The translations under genes and the position numbers were made by a program. A DNA stretch of 64,000 nucleotides from Tepidiforma flava (lineage in GTDB: Bacteria; Chloroflexota; Dehalococcoidia; Tepidiformales; Tepidiformaceae). The notes below the pieces were generated by a model. It did no database searches. It was not told the origin of the DNA and saw only the letters and a list, made by a program, of their open reading frames with translations. Shown piece by piece: positions 30,639 to 39,634 of the stretch (the stretch's first letter is position 1; each line of letters starts with the position of its first letter). The DNA is taken from assembly GCF_027594505.1 (NCBI RefSeq), contig NZ_CP115149.1:124001-188000 (forward strand), in the 5' to 3' direction.

Positions 30639-31571
30639 TCAGCGCTCGACCTGGCGGTCGGCGCCGAGGAGGAAGGCGACGACGGCCGCCTGGGCCCAGA
30701 CGCGGTTCTCGGCCTGGTCGAAGATGATGGACGACGGGGATTCGAAGACGTCGTCGGTGATTTCTTCACCGCGGTGGGCAGGCAGGTCGTGCATGATGAA
30801 AGCGCCGGGCTTTGCGTGGGCGACGAGCCCGGCGTTGAGCTGGTAGGCGGCGAAATCGATTTTGCGGCGCTCGGCTTCGCGCTCCTGGCCCATGGAGGTC
30901 CAGACGTCGGTGTAGAGGGCTTCGGCGCCGCGCACGGCTTCGACGGGGTCGGTTGTGGCGCGGAAGCTTCCGCCGGAGGCGGCGGCACGGGCGGAGGCTT
31001 CGGTCATGGCCCATTCGGGGAGCTGGTAGCCGTGCGGCGAGGCGATGCGAACGTCCATGCCGAGGGCGGCGGCGGTGATGACGAGGCTCGTGGAGACGTT
31101 GTTGCCGTCGCCCACGAAGGCAAGGGAGCGGCCGCGGAGGTCGCCCATGTGCTCGCGCAGGGTGAGGAGGTCGGCGAGGGCCTGGCAGGGGTGCTCCTCG
31201 TCGGTGAGGGCGTTGATGACGGGAATGGAGGAGAAGCGGGCGTACTCTTCGATGATCGACTGGCCGTAGGTGCGGACGGCGACGATATCGACGTAGCGCG
31301 CGAGGACGCGCGCGACATCGCGGATGGCTTCGCGTTCGCCGAGGCCGACCTCGCGGGGGTCGAGGTACATAGTGAACGCGCCGAGGTGGTCCATGGCGAT
31401 TTCGAAGCTGACGCGCGTGCGGAGGGAGGCTTTTTCGAAGAGGAGGGCGAGGTGTTTGCCGGTCAGGATTTTCTGCGGGCGGCGCTTGAGCGCGGCAGCG
31501 AGGTCGAGCAGGTAGGAAACTTCGTCGGCGGAAAGGTCGGCGGAGCTGAGGAGGTGGCGGGGCGTGTGCAT
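30639..31571 (-). CDS. argF: Ornithine carbamoyltransferase
   Basis: Makes citrulline from ornithine and carbamoyl phosphate. Intact, 310 aa. The carbamoyl-phosphate loop is FEKASLRTRVSFE, and HPCQALADLLT is the second family block. The ornithine-side motif, usually HCLP, reads MHDLPAHRGEEI with Asp in place of Cys. FVGDGNNVSTSL and the end segment IIFDQAENRVWAQ are standard for OTCs rather than aspartate carbamoyltransferases. No other arg genes adjoin. There is no Shine-Dalgarno; TATACT ends 7 bases before ATG. Confidence 0.93.
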   Translation of the reverse strand: MHTPRHLLSSADLSADEVSYLLDLAAALKRRPQKILTGKHLALLFEKASLRTRVSFEIAMDHLGAFTMYLDPREVGLGEREAIRDVARVLARYVDIVAVRTYGQSIIEEYARFSSIPVINALTDEEHPCQALADLLTLREHMGDLRGRSLAFVGDGNNVSTSLVITAAALGMDVRIASPHGYQLPEWAMTEASARAAASGGSFRATTDPVEAVRGAEALYTDVWTSMGQEREAERRKIDFAAYQLNAGLVAHAKPGAFIMHDLPAHRGEEITDDVFESPSSIIFDQAENRVWAQAAVVAFLLGADRQVER

Positions 31572-31578
31572 CGTCGGA

Positions 31579-31607
31579 AGTATAGGAAGCGCGGCGGCTT
31601 ATGTCCG
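31579..31607 (-). promoter_or_regulatory. Promoter of argF (leaderless layout)
   Basis: On the - strand CGGACA (31607-31602) and TATACT (31584-31579) are spaced by 17 bases. The -10 ends 7 bases before the argF ATG, so transcription should begin at or within a base or two of the start codon. Confidence 0.6.
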
Positions 31608-31664
31608 ATCGGTGCTGCGCCGGTTGAGGGCGCGTGACGATAGTGATGACAGGAGGGTATCGCC

Positions 31665-31847
31665 GTGGAGGAGCGCAGGCTGCTGCAGCCGACGTGGGCC
31701 GCGAAGTTTGCCGAGGGGAAGATGTTCCGGAAGCTGGAGTGCGACCGGTGTGGAGCGCGGTTCCAGTTCGGGGAGCGGCCGCGGGTGACGCGGGTGCCGC
31801 GCTGCCCGGCGTGCGGGTCGCTGAGCAGCCACCCGCGGGCGGCGTGA
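31665..31847 (+). CDS. Small zinc-ribbon protein, 60 aa
   Basis: A 60-aa basic protein with two CxxC knuckles: ECDRCGARFQF and PRCPACGSLSS, a treble-clef or rubredoxin-like zinc ribbon. I do not recognise a named family. The GTG start at 31665 follows AGGAGG (31651-31656) by 8 bases, a strong ribosome site. Similar short zinc ribbons bind nucleic acid or serve as protein modules. It stands alone upstream of the tRNA cluster and may share its transcript. Confidence 0.7.
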   Translation: MEERRLLQPTWAAKFAEGKMFRKLECDRCGARFQFGERPRVTRVPRCPACGSLSSHPRAA

Positions 31848-31879
31848 GGGGAGGGGATTCCGCATTGGGCCGGCTTTGC

Positions 31880-31885
31880 TACGAT
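31880..31885 (+). promoter_or_regulatory. Candidate -10 box of the tRNA cluster
   Basis: TACGAT lies 10 bases before the mature 5' end of tRNA-Trp. A weak -35 (TTCCGC at 31858-31863) sits 16 bases upstream. Confidence 0.45.
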
Positions 31886-31895
31886 GAAGGCGGAC

Positions 31896-31971
31896 AGGGG
31901 TGTAGCTCAGCTGGTAGAGCATCGGTCTCCAAAACCGAGTGTCGCGGGTTCGAGTCCTGCCACCCCTGCCA
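31896..31971 (+). tRNA. tRNA-Trp (anticodon CCA)
   Basis: Acceptor arms AGGGGTG and CACCCCT pair fully. The anticodon stem TCGGT/ACCGA encloses the loop CTCCAAA, giving anticodon CCA. The T arm has GGTTCGAGTCC. The 3' CCA is encoded. Confidence 0.97.
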
Positions 31972-32040
31972 GGTCTCCCGGCGCCGACCCTCAGGCGCTT
32001 GCCGCATGGCGGGGAGGGTTCGTAGGATGTGGATTGCGTT

Positions 32041-32125
32041 GCCCGGGTGGTGGAATGGCAGACACGCTGTCTTGAGGGGGCAGTGCCGTACAGGCGTGTG
32101 AGTTCAAATCTCACCCTGGGCACCA
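32041..32125 (+). tRNA. tRNA-Leu (anticodon GAG)
   Basis: Class II tRNA with a long variable arm. Acceptor arms GCCCGGG and CCTGGGC pair with one G-U. The anticodon stem CTGTC/GGCAG encloses TTGAGGG, giving GAG, which reads CUC and CUU. The 3' CCA is encoded. Confidence 0.95.
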
Positions 32126-32140
32126 AACGCAACAATTGCC

Positions 32141-32214
<74 letters not shown>

Positions 32215-32225
32215 GACCTCTCCGA

Positions 32226-32249
32226 AGGCTCCGACCATGGGGCCTTTTT
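32226..32249 (+). terminator. Intrinsic terminator of the tRNA cluster
   Basis: A 7-bp stem AGGCTCC/GGGGCCT (one G-U) with a 6-base loop is followed by TTTT. It begins 11 bases after tRNA-Cys. Confidence 0.8.
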
Positions 32250-32329
32250 GTTGCCCGGCGCCGATCGCGCTGATGAGCGGGAGCGGGTAGGATGCGGCCG
32301 GCGTTCCAAACGCGAAGGAGGTTCGACCC

Positions 32330-33934
32330 ATGAGAGGGTTGCGCGGCGAGGCGGCGATCGTCGGCATCGCCGAGTTCGCGCCGGTTCGGCGGCCGGACCG
32401 GACCTGGATGGGGCTGGAGGCGTACGCCGAGCTGGCGCGGCTCGCGCTCGAGGACGCGGGCTTCACCCATGATGACGTCGACGGGCTGATGACCGGCCAT
32501 GTGGCGGAGTCGGGCGGGCTGTTCGCGCCGGGCCACCTGACGGAGTACCTGGGGATTGGTTCGCACCTCTCCGAAGTGGTGGACCTCGGCGGGGCGACGG
32601 GCGCAGGCGCGGTCCTCCGGGCGGCGATGGCGATCGAGCTGGGGCTGTGCGAAACCGCGCTCTGCATCGTGCACACCCTGCCGCGGCCGAAGAATCCGAA
32701 GGGCGGCGGCCCGACGTTCCGGATGGGCGCGTGGGGCTCGCCGATGGGCGAATTCGACTATCCATTCGGCGCCGTGGGCCAGAACTATGCCTACGCGATG
32801 ATTGCGAACCGGTACGCCTATGAATACGGACTGACGGATGAGCAGCGGGCGAAGGTGGCGGTCGACCAGCGGACGAACGCGGCCGCGAACCCGAAGGCGG
32901 TCTTCCGCGACCCGATCGACATCGACGATGTGCTGAACTCGCCGGTGATCGTGGACCCCCTGCACATGCTGGAGATCGTGATGCCGTGCTTCGGGGGCGC
33001 TGCGGTGGTGGTGACGTCGAAGGAGAAGGCGAAGCGGGCGAAGCACCGGCCGGCGTACATCATCGGCGCCGGCGAAAACACGACCCACCTCTCGGTGACC
33101 TACGACCCGAGCTTCACGGAGACGCCGATCAAGGCGGCAGCCGACCGGGCGTTCGCGATGGCCGGGGTGAAGCGTTCGGACATCGACCTGGCGTCGCTCT
33201 ACGACTGCTACACGATCACCGTGCTGCTGACGCTGGAGGATACGGGCTTCTGCGGAAAGGGCGAGGCCGGGAAGTTCGTGGAAGAGCACGACCTGACGTA
33301 TCGCGGGGATTTCCCGATGAATACGCACGGCGGGCAGCTGAGCTTCGGGCAGGCCGGGATGGCCGGCGGCATGTCGCACATCACGGAGGCGTACCTGCAG
33401 ATGACCGGCCGGGCCGGCGAGCGGCAGCTGCGGCGGTGCGACACCGTGTTCGTCCACGGCAACGGCGGGCTCATGAGCGAGCAGGTCTCGCTGATTCTCC
33501 GGGGGAATGACGGGATGCCGACGTACCGTTCGAACATCGAGCCGCTGCCGGTGCCGACGCCGATTTCGCAGCCCTTCTGGGACGGGACGCGGCAGCACCG
33601 GCTGCTCATCCAGCGATGCGACGCGGGGCACGTGTTTTTCTACCCGCGGTCGCACTGCCCGCGCTGCCTTTCGAACCGACTGGAGTGGGTCGAGGCCTCG
33701 GGCAAGGGGACGCTGTACAGCTACACGGTGGCGCGGCGGCCGACGTCGCCGGATTTCGAGGCGGACGTGCCGTTCGTCATTGCGGTGGTCGAGCTGGACG
33801 AAGGGCCGCGGATGACGTCGCGGCTGGTGGAAGTCGACCCGGACGCGGTGCGGATCGGGATGCGGCTCGAGGTGGTCTTCGACGACGTGACGGAGGAGAT
33901 CACGCTGCCGTACTTCCGGCCGGCCGCAATGTAG
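32330..33934 (+). CDS. Thiolase-like (SCP-2 type) domain fused to a DUF35 zinc-ribbon/OB domain
   Basis: A 534-aa protein. Residues about 1-390 are an SCP-2/Ltp-type thiolase fold: AAIVGIAEFAPVRRP opens it, and LASLYDCYTITVLLTLE and NTHGGQLSFGQAGMAGG close it. Residues about 405-534 are a DUF35 protein: a zinc-ribbon part (CDAGHVFFYPRSHCPRC, with one Cys position replaced by Ala) and an OB-fold (GTLYSYTVARRPTSPDF). In archaea and actinobacteria such partners are separate chains, for instance Ltp2 with its DUF35 partner. The usual thiolase Cys is absent (DLGGATGAGAVLRAA), and the GHPxG His position reads Gln. It is therefore unlikely to be a condensing thiolase; an aldolase-type or other acyl-CoA role is an inference. 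AAGGAGG precedes the ATG. Intact. Confidence 0.82.
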   Translation: MRGLRGEAAIVGIAEFAPVRRPDRTWMGLEAYAELARLALEDAGFTHDDVDGLMTGHVAESGGLFAPGHLTEYLGIGSHLSEVVDLGGATGAGAVLRAAMAIELGLCETALCIVHTLPRPKNPKGGGPTFRMGAWGSPMGEFDYPFGAVGQNYAYAMIANRYAYEYGLTDEQRAKVAVDQRTNAAANPKAVFRDPIDIDDVLNSPVIVDPLHMLEIVMPCFGGAAVVVTSKEKAKRAKHRPAYIIGAGENTTHLSVTYDPSFTETPIKAAADRAFAMAGVKRSDIDLASLYDCYTITVLLTLEDTGFCGKGEAGKFVEEHDLTYRGDFPMNTHGGQLSFGQAGMAGGMSHITEAYLQMTGRAGERQLRRCDTVFVHGNGGLMSEQVSLILRGNDGMPTYRSNIEPLPVPTPISQPFWDGTRQHRLLIQRCDAGHVFFYPRSHCPRCLSNRLEWVEASGKGTLYSYTVARRPTSPDFEADVPFVIAVVELDEGPRMTSRLVEVDPDAVRIGMRLEVVFDDVTEEITLPYFRPAAM

Positions 33935-33945
33935 GAAGCGGAGGA

Positions 33946-35443
<1,498 letters not shown>

Positions 35444-35450
35444 ACCGGGA

Positions 35451-35456
35451 ATCGTA
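35451..35456 (-). promoter_or_regulatory. Candidate -10 box for leaderless MFS gene
   Basis: TACGAT on the - strand ends 7 bases before the ATG at 35443. TTCCCC (35479-35474), 17 bases upstream, is a weak -35. Confidence 0.5.
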
Positions 35457-35497
35457 CGTTTACGCGAGGGTGAGGGGAAGGAGTTGGGAGCTGGGAG

Positions 35498-36277
35498 TCA
35501 GAGGTCGAGTTCGATGCCAACGGGACAGTGGTCGGAGCCCATGACCTCGGGCTGGATGAAGGCGCGGCGGACGCGCGGCATGAGGTCTTCGGAGACGAAG
35601 ACGTAGTCGATGCGCCAGCCGACGTTGCGGGCGCGGCGGTCGCGCCACGGGTCCCAGTAGGTGTAGGCGTCGCGCTGGTCGGGATGGAGGGCGCGGAAGG
35701 TGTCGACGTAGCCGTTTTCGATGATGCGCGTAATCCAGGCGCGCTCTTCGGGGAGGAAGCCGGTGCCTTTGAGGGCCTCCTGCGGGCGGGCGACGTCCAT
35801 TTCGGTGTGGGCGATGTTGAAGTCGCCCATGAAGACGAGGGAGCGGCCCTGGCTGCGGAGGTGGTTGACGTGGGCGAGGAAGGCTTCGTAGAACTCGAAC
35901 TTGTAAGCGAGGCGGTCCTCGCCACGGCCGGCGTTGGGGTAGTAGGATGTGAGGAGGGTGAACTCCGGGTAATCGGCCTGGATGACCCGCCCTTCGATGT
36001 CGAAGCGTTCGATGCCGAGCCCAAGGCGGACTTCGAGCGGCTCGGGTTTGGAGAGCAGGAGCGCCCCGCTGTAGCCGGCCCGCTGGGCCGGGTGCCACCA
36101 CGACCGGTAGCCGAGGTCGGTCCAGGGCTCGCCGTCGAGCTGGTCAGGGGTGGCCTTGACTTCCTGGAAGCCGGCGATATCCGGCGCGGTGGTCTGGAGC
36201 CACGCCTGGAGGTGGCCGCCTTTGAGGGCGGAGCGGATGCCGTTTACGTTCCAGGAGCAGATGGTGAGGGCGGCCAC
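35498..36277 (-). CDS. xth: Exonuclease III family AP endonuclease
   Basis: Cuts DNA at abasic sites in base-excision repair. Intact, 259 aa. The metal and catalytic residues of the family are all visible: Asn in CSWNVNGIRS, Glu in GFQEVKA, Asp and Asn in FMGDFNIAHTEMDV, and Asp-His in MGSDHCPV at the C-terminus. WRIDYVFVS is the preceding conserved block. The start is GTG at 36277. The 54-base gap to the MFS gene downstream of it holds nothing recognisable. Confidence 0.95.
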   Translation of the reverse strand: MAALTICSWNVNGIRSALKGGHLQAWLQTTAPDIAGFQEVKATPDQLDGEPWTDLGYRSWWHPAQRAGYSGALLLSKPEPLEVRLGLGIERFDIEGRVIQADYPEFTLLTSYYPNAGRGEDRLAYKFEFYEAFLAHVNHLRSQGRSLVFMGDFNIAHTEMDVARPQEALKGTGFLPEERAWITRIIENGYVDTFRALHPDQRDAYTYWDPWRDRRARNVGWRIDYVFVSEDLMPRVRRAFIQPEVMGSDHCPVGIELDL

Positions 36278-36412
36278 GGCGAAAGTTGACCCGAATCCGG
36301 GGCAGCGGGCAAGGCGCGGCTCGGGGACATGCCGGGCGGTGATGACGGGTTCACCCTGATCGGTTCGTTCATACGGAGCGGACGATACTTATGCAGAGAA
36401 AGGAGCGAAGCT

Positions 36413-36577
36413 ATGACGACGTGTCCGGTATGCATGGCGCGGTTCGCCGCTGCCGGGGCCGCCGAGCGGAAGTGGCTGGAGTGGCACATGGCGCGGTCGC
36501 ACGGCATCCAGCGGATGCAGCTCGTGGCCGGCTGGCCCGCAGCGGCGGCGCACGGCCCCGGCCAGTCTGCCGCGTAG
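36413..36577 (+). CDS. 54-aa C2H2 zinc-finger-like protein
   Basis: A 54-residue protein with a near-classical C2H2 pattern: CPVCMARF, then a helix-like spacer rich in Ala, Glu and Trp, then WHMARSHG. The spacing is C-x2-C, about 16 residues, H-x4-H. AGGAGC at 36401-36406 lies 6 bases before the ATG, a good ribosome site, which argues for a real gene. I do not recognise a family. It lies between divergent xth and a convergent membrane gene whose stop is 1 base away. Confidence 0.6.
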   Translation: MTTCPVCMARFAAAGAAERKWLEWHMARSHGIQRMQLVAGWPAAAAHGPGQSAA

Positions 36578-36578
36578 G

Positions 36579-37357
36579 TCAGGCGAAGACGCGGGCGAAG
36601 ATAACCGCTGCCGAGGCGACGATGGTAACGACGGCGTACTCGGCGGCGGTGGCCCATTCGAGGTCGTGGTCGAGGAGGTGGTGGACGATGCCGGTTGCGA
36701 GGTAGAAGGCGATGATGAGGAGGGCGCCGGCGAGGAGGCCATCGAGCGGGAAGAAGTAGAGCGCGAGGCGGAGTTCGGCGAGCGAAATGCCGATGGCGAT
36801 GGAAACGAGGACGGAGCTGGGGCCGGTGAGCCGGCTTTCGCGGAGGAGTTCGAGGGCGAGGAGCATGCTCGCCGCGCCGACGGCGGCGCTCGCGAGGGGA
36901 GGGGTCGTCGCGGGTGAAGAGGACGGCGTAGAAGGAGAAGGCGACGAGGTAGGTGGCGACCGCCATGACGAGGCGGAAGGGACCGTAGAGGCGGGCGCGG
37001 ACATCGACGGTCTGGTATTCGCCGAAGGCGACGGCGCCGACGGTGAGCGCGGCGAAGGCGGCGAGCGCAGGGCGGGCATAGCCTTCGACGGCGTGGTCGA
37101 TGAACAGGGCTGACCCGAGGACGCCGAGGGCCGGAAGGAAGGTGTAGACGAGCGCATCGACGGGGCCGCCGGACCAGCCGGGATGGCGGCGGACGATGCC
37201 GTCGGTGGCGAAGGCGACGAGCACGGCGGTGAGCCAGGGAGCCAGGGAGTTCGGGGCGGAGGGTGACGGAGGCGATGAGGCCGCCGGCCGCGACGAGGGT
37301 CAGGAGGACGACGCGCGCCAGCGTTCCGCCATCGTTCGCCGTGGGCATGGAGTGCAC
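36579..37357 (-). CDS. Integral membrane protein, unknown function (four apparent missing bases)
   Basis: The repaired protein is 260 aa with about seven hydrophobic helices, including ARVVLLTLVAAGGLIASVTL at the start and AEYAVVTIVASAAVIFARVFA at the end (each quoted to the helix only). Two neighbouring pairs of breaks, 37237-37239 with 37245-37247 and 36896-36899 with 36901-36904, are each cured by one base, giving RPELPWLPWLTAVLVAF and DDPLPLASAAVGAASM. No family is recognised. Start GTG at 37357, or ATG at 37348; GAGGAG lies about 12 bases before the GTG. Eleven bases after the amidohydrolase stop, so co-transcribed with it. Confidence 0.6.
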
Positions 37358-37367
37358 GGCCAGGAGG

Positions 37368-38264
37368 CTACTCCGCGGCGAAGGTCGGCTCTTCGAGGCC
37401 GTAGATTTCGGCGGCGTTGCGCCACCAGAGCCGCTCCTGCTCGTCTTCGGTGAGGCCGAGCTGCTCGTACATGGCGTCGAAGCGGCGGATGTGCTCGGCG
37501 ATTTCGTCCATGCCGCAGTCGCTGCCCCAGACGAGTTTTTCGACGCCGAACTCGCCCCGGGAGTTGGCGGCGAGGAGCTTGCGTTCGACGAGGTGGCGCT
37601 CGATGGTTTCGCCGCCGCTCATGTCGAACCAGACGTTGTGACGCCAGCGGGCGACAGAGGCGGCGTAATCGTAGTTGCCCTGGTTGCCGACGTGGGCGCC
37701 AATGATTTTGAGCTTCGGGAAGCGGTTGGCGATGGTATCGAGGTGGAGCGGGGACATGCGCGTCGCTGAGACGTTGCGCGGGGGCATGCGGCTCTGCATG
37801 GCCATCATGCGCTGGTAGGCCTGCGCGGCGGCGGCGGAGCGGCGCGGGTGGGTAATGGAGTAATCGAGGCCGCCGCCGATGACGCCGATGTGGAAGAGGA
37901 TGGGCATGCCGAGCTGTTCGGCCTTCGCATAGGTGGGGAGGTAGTCGGGTTCGTCGTAGGGGCGGGCGACGCCGATGAGCTTGAGACCCCGGTAGCCCAT
38001 GTCGTAGAGCTGCTGGACCTCGGCGGGGCCGATTTCTTCCGGGTCGATGACGGCGACCGGGATGAAGAGGTCGCGGTACTTTTCGAGGATCTCCATGCCG
38101 CGCTCGTAGGTGGGGCCGAAGCGGCCGCCGGTGAGCATGCAGCCCTTCGTGATGCCGACGCGGACGGCGATGTCGGCGAGGCGGTCGACCATCGGGGCCT
38201 GGTCTTCGTCGGGGTTCTCCCAGTTGCGCGGGAAGTGGATGTGGACGTCGAAGATTTTTCTCAT
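37368..38264 (-). CDS. Amidohydrolase-2 family metal-dependent hydrolase
   Basis: A TIM-barrel amidohydrolase of the ACMSD/amidohydrolase_2 type, intact at 298 aa. Metal ligands: HxH in IFDVHIHF at the N-terminus, His in ILFHIGVIGGG, His in IIGAHVGNQGN and Asp in VWGSDCGMDEI. MGYRGLKLIGVARPYDEP is a conserved loop of the family, which includes decarboxylases as well as hydrolases. ATG at 38264; a TACACT about 35 bases upstream may be a -10. The substrate is unknown. Confidence 0.87.
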   Translation of the reverse strand: MRKIFDVHIHFPRNWENPDEDQAPMVDRLADIAVRVGITKGCMLTGGRFGPTYERGMEILEKYRDLFIPVAVIDPEEIGPAEVQQLYDMGYRGLKLIGVARPYDEPDYLPTYAKAEQLGMPILFHIGVIGGGLDYSITHPRRSAAAAQAYQRMMAMQSRMPPRNVSATRMSPLHLDTIANRFPKLKIIGAHVGNQGNYDYAASVARWRHNVWFDMSGGETIERHLVERKLLAANSRGEFGVEKLVWGSDCGMDEIAEHIRRFDAMYEQLGLTEDEQERLWWRNAAEIYGLEEPTFAAE

Positions 38265-38350
38265 GGGCTGGCCGACCGGGGCATGGGGCTCGTGCGAGTG
38301 TAGCACCCGGCCCCGCGTAGGCTCACCGAGCGGTTCAGGAAGGGATCGGG

Positions 38351-38356
38351 TAGGCT
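38351..38356 (+). promoter_or_regulatory. Candidate -10 box for leaderless MFS gene
   Basis: TAGGCT ends 7 bases before the ATG at 38364. No -35 is seen. Confidence 0.4.
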
Positions 38357-38363
38357 CGTGGGG

Positions 38364-39604
38364 ATGCGATCGCGTCCGTTCGTCGCCCTCTACGTAGCGG
38401 TCTTCGTGGCGACGATGGGGATTTCGATGGTGAGCCCGCTGCTGCCCGTGTACGCGGAGGAGCTGGGCGCGACGGGCATCTGGCTCGGCCTGACGTTTTC
38501 GGTCTTCGCCATCGTGCAGACGTTCGTGGGGCCGTTCGCGGGGCGGCTCTCGGACCGGTACGGGCGGAAACCGTTCATCGTGGCGGGGCTGCTGGTCTAC
38601 CTGGTGGCGGCGCTGGGGTATCTGACGGCGCAGAGTTTCTACCAGGTGATTGCGTTCCGGGCGTTCTCCGGGCTGGGCACGAGCCTGATCTTCTCGGTGG
38701 CGCGGGCGTACGTGGGCGACCTGACGCCGCGGGGGCAGGAGGGGAGGTGGCTGGGGGTATTCGCGACGGCGGACATCGTCGGGTTCGGCACGGGCCCGCT
38801 GGTGGCTGGCGTGCTGCGCGAGGTGCTGGGCTTCCGGTCGGTATTCGTTGCGATGGCGTCGATGATGGCGCTCTCGGCGCTGGTGCTGACGATGTGGCTG
38901 CCGCGGCACAGCCCGGCCGAGCTGGAGCGGCGGGCGACGCGGCGGGCCGGGGGGACGGTCGAGCGGACGGACCGGTCGTTCCGGGAGGCGCTGAGCGACC
39001 GCGTGGTGCTGGCGGTGACGCTGCACGCGGGGATGGTGGCGGTGGCGGCGGGGGCGAGCCTGAGCTTCCTCGCGCTGCGGCTGGAGCAGGGCATCGGCGC
39101 GACGCCGATCATGATCGGCATCGCGTTCGCGACGCAGGACATCACGGGCGGGCTGGCGCAGCCGATCCTCGGCCGCATCGCGGACCGGCGGGACCGGCGG
39201 CTGCTGGTGGCGGGCGGGCTGGCGGCGTACGCGGCGCTGCTGGCGAGCCTCGGCATCGTGCCGAACTATGGCGCTGCGGTGGCGGTGCTGCTGGCGATGG
39301 GGGCGACGAGCTCGCTCTCGATGGTCTCGGCTGGCGCGATCCAGGTGGTGGCCGGGCGGCGTGCCGGGATGGGGACCGTCCTCGGGCTGAGTTCGGCGTC
39401 GAACGGCATCGGCATCGTGGCGGGGTCGCTGCTTTCGGGCGCGGTGGTGTCGCTGTTCGCGCTGGAGGGGCGTTCTTCTTCGGCGGCGCGATCATGGCGG
39501 CCGGCATCCCGGCGTTCCTGTGGCTGACGCGCGGCGCGGCGGTCGCGGAGCCGGTCAGCCGTCGCGGGGCGCATGGGGAGGCAGAGGCGGAGGCGGCGGG
39601 CTGA
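38364..39604 (+). CDS. MFS transporter, multidrug-efflux type (apparent frameshift)
   Basis: A twelve-helix major facilitator, 413 aa repaired. It opens VALYVAVFVATMGISMVSPLLPVYA (helix 1; key part SPLLPVYAEELG) and carries the A-motif GRLSDRYGRKPFIVAG and a motif-C-like GFGTGPLVAGVL in helix 5, features of drug:proton antiporters. A cytoplasmic basic loop (ERRATRRAGGTVER) separates the halves. One break at GGGG 39467-39470 is repaired by one base and yields FFFGGAIMAAGIPAFLWL as the last helix. ATG at 38364 is chosen over GTG at 38358. Substrate unknown. Confidence 0.87.
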
Positions 39605-39622
39605 GCCGGCCGCGGACCCGGG

Positions 39623-39628
39623 TACCAT
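39623..39628 (+). promoter_or_regulatory. Candidate -10 box for leaderless priA
   Basis: TACCAT ends 6 bases before the priA ATG and matches the purB arrangement base for base over TACCATTGCGG. No -35 is clear. Confidence 0.5.
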
Positions 39629-39634
39629 TGCGGC

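Noticed and set aside
37230-37250. Short direct repeat of the unit CTCCCTGG on the - strand
   Set aside because: It is part of the Leu-Pro-Trp-Leu coding repeat in the membrane protein, and both copies seem to lack one base; no sign of a mobile element or regulatory repeat.
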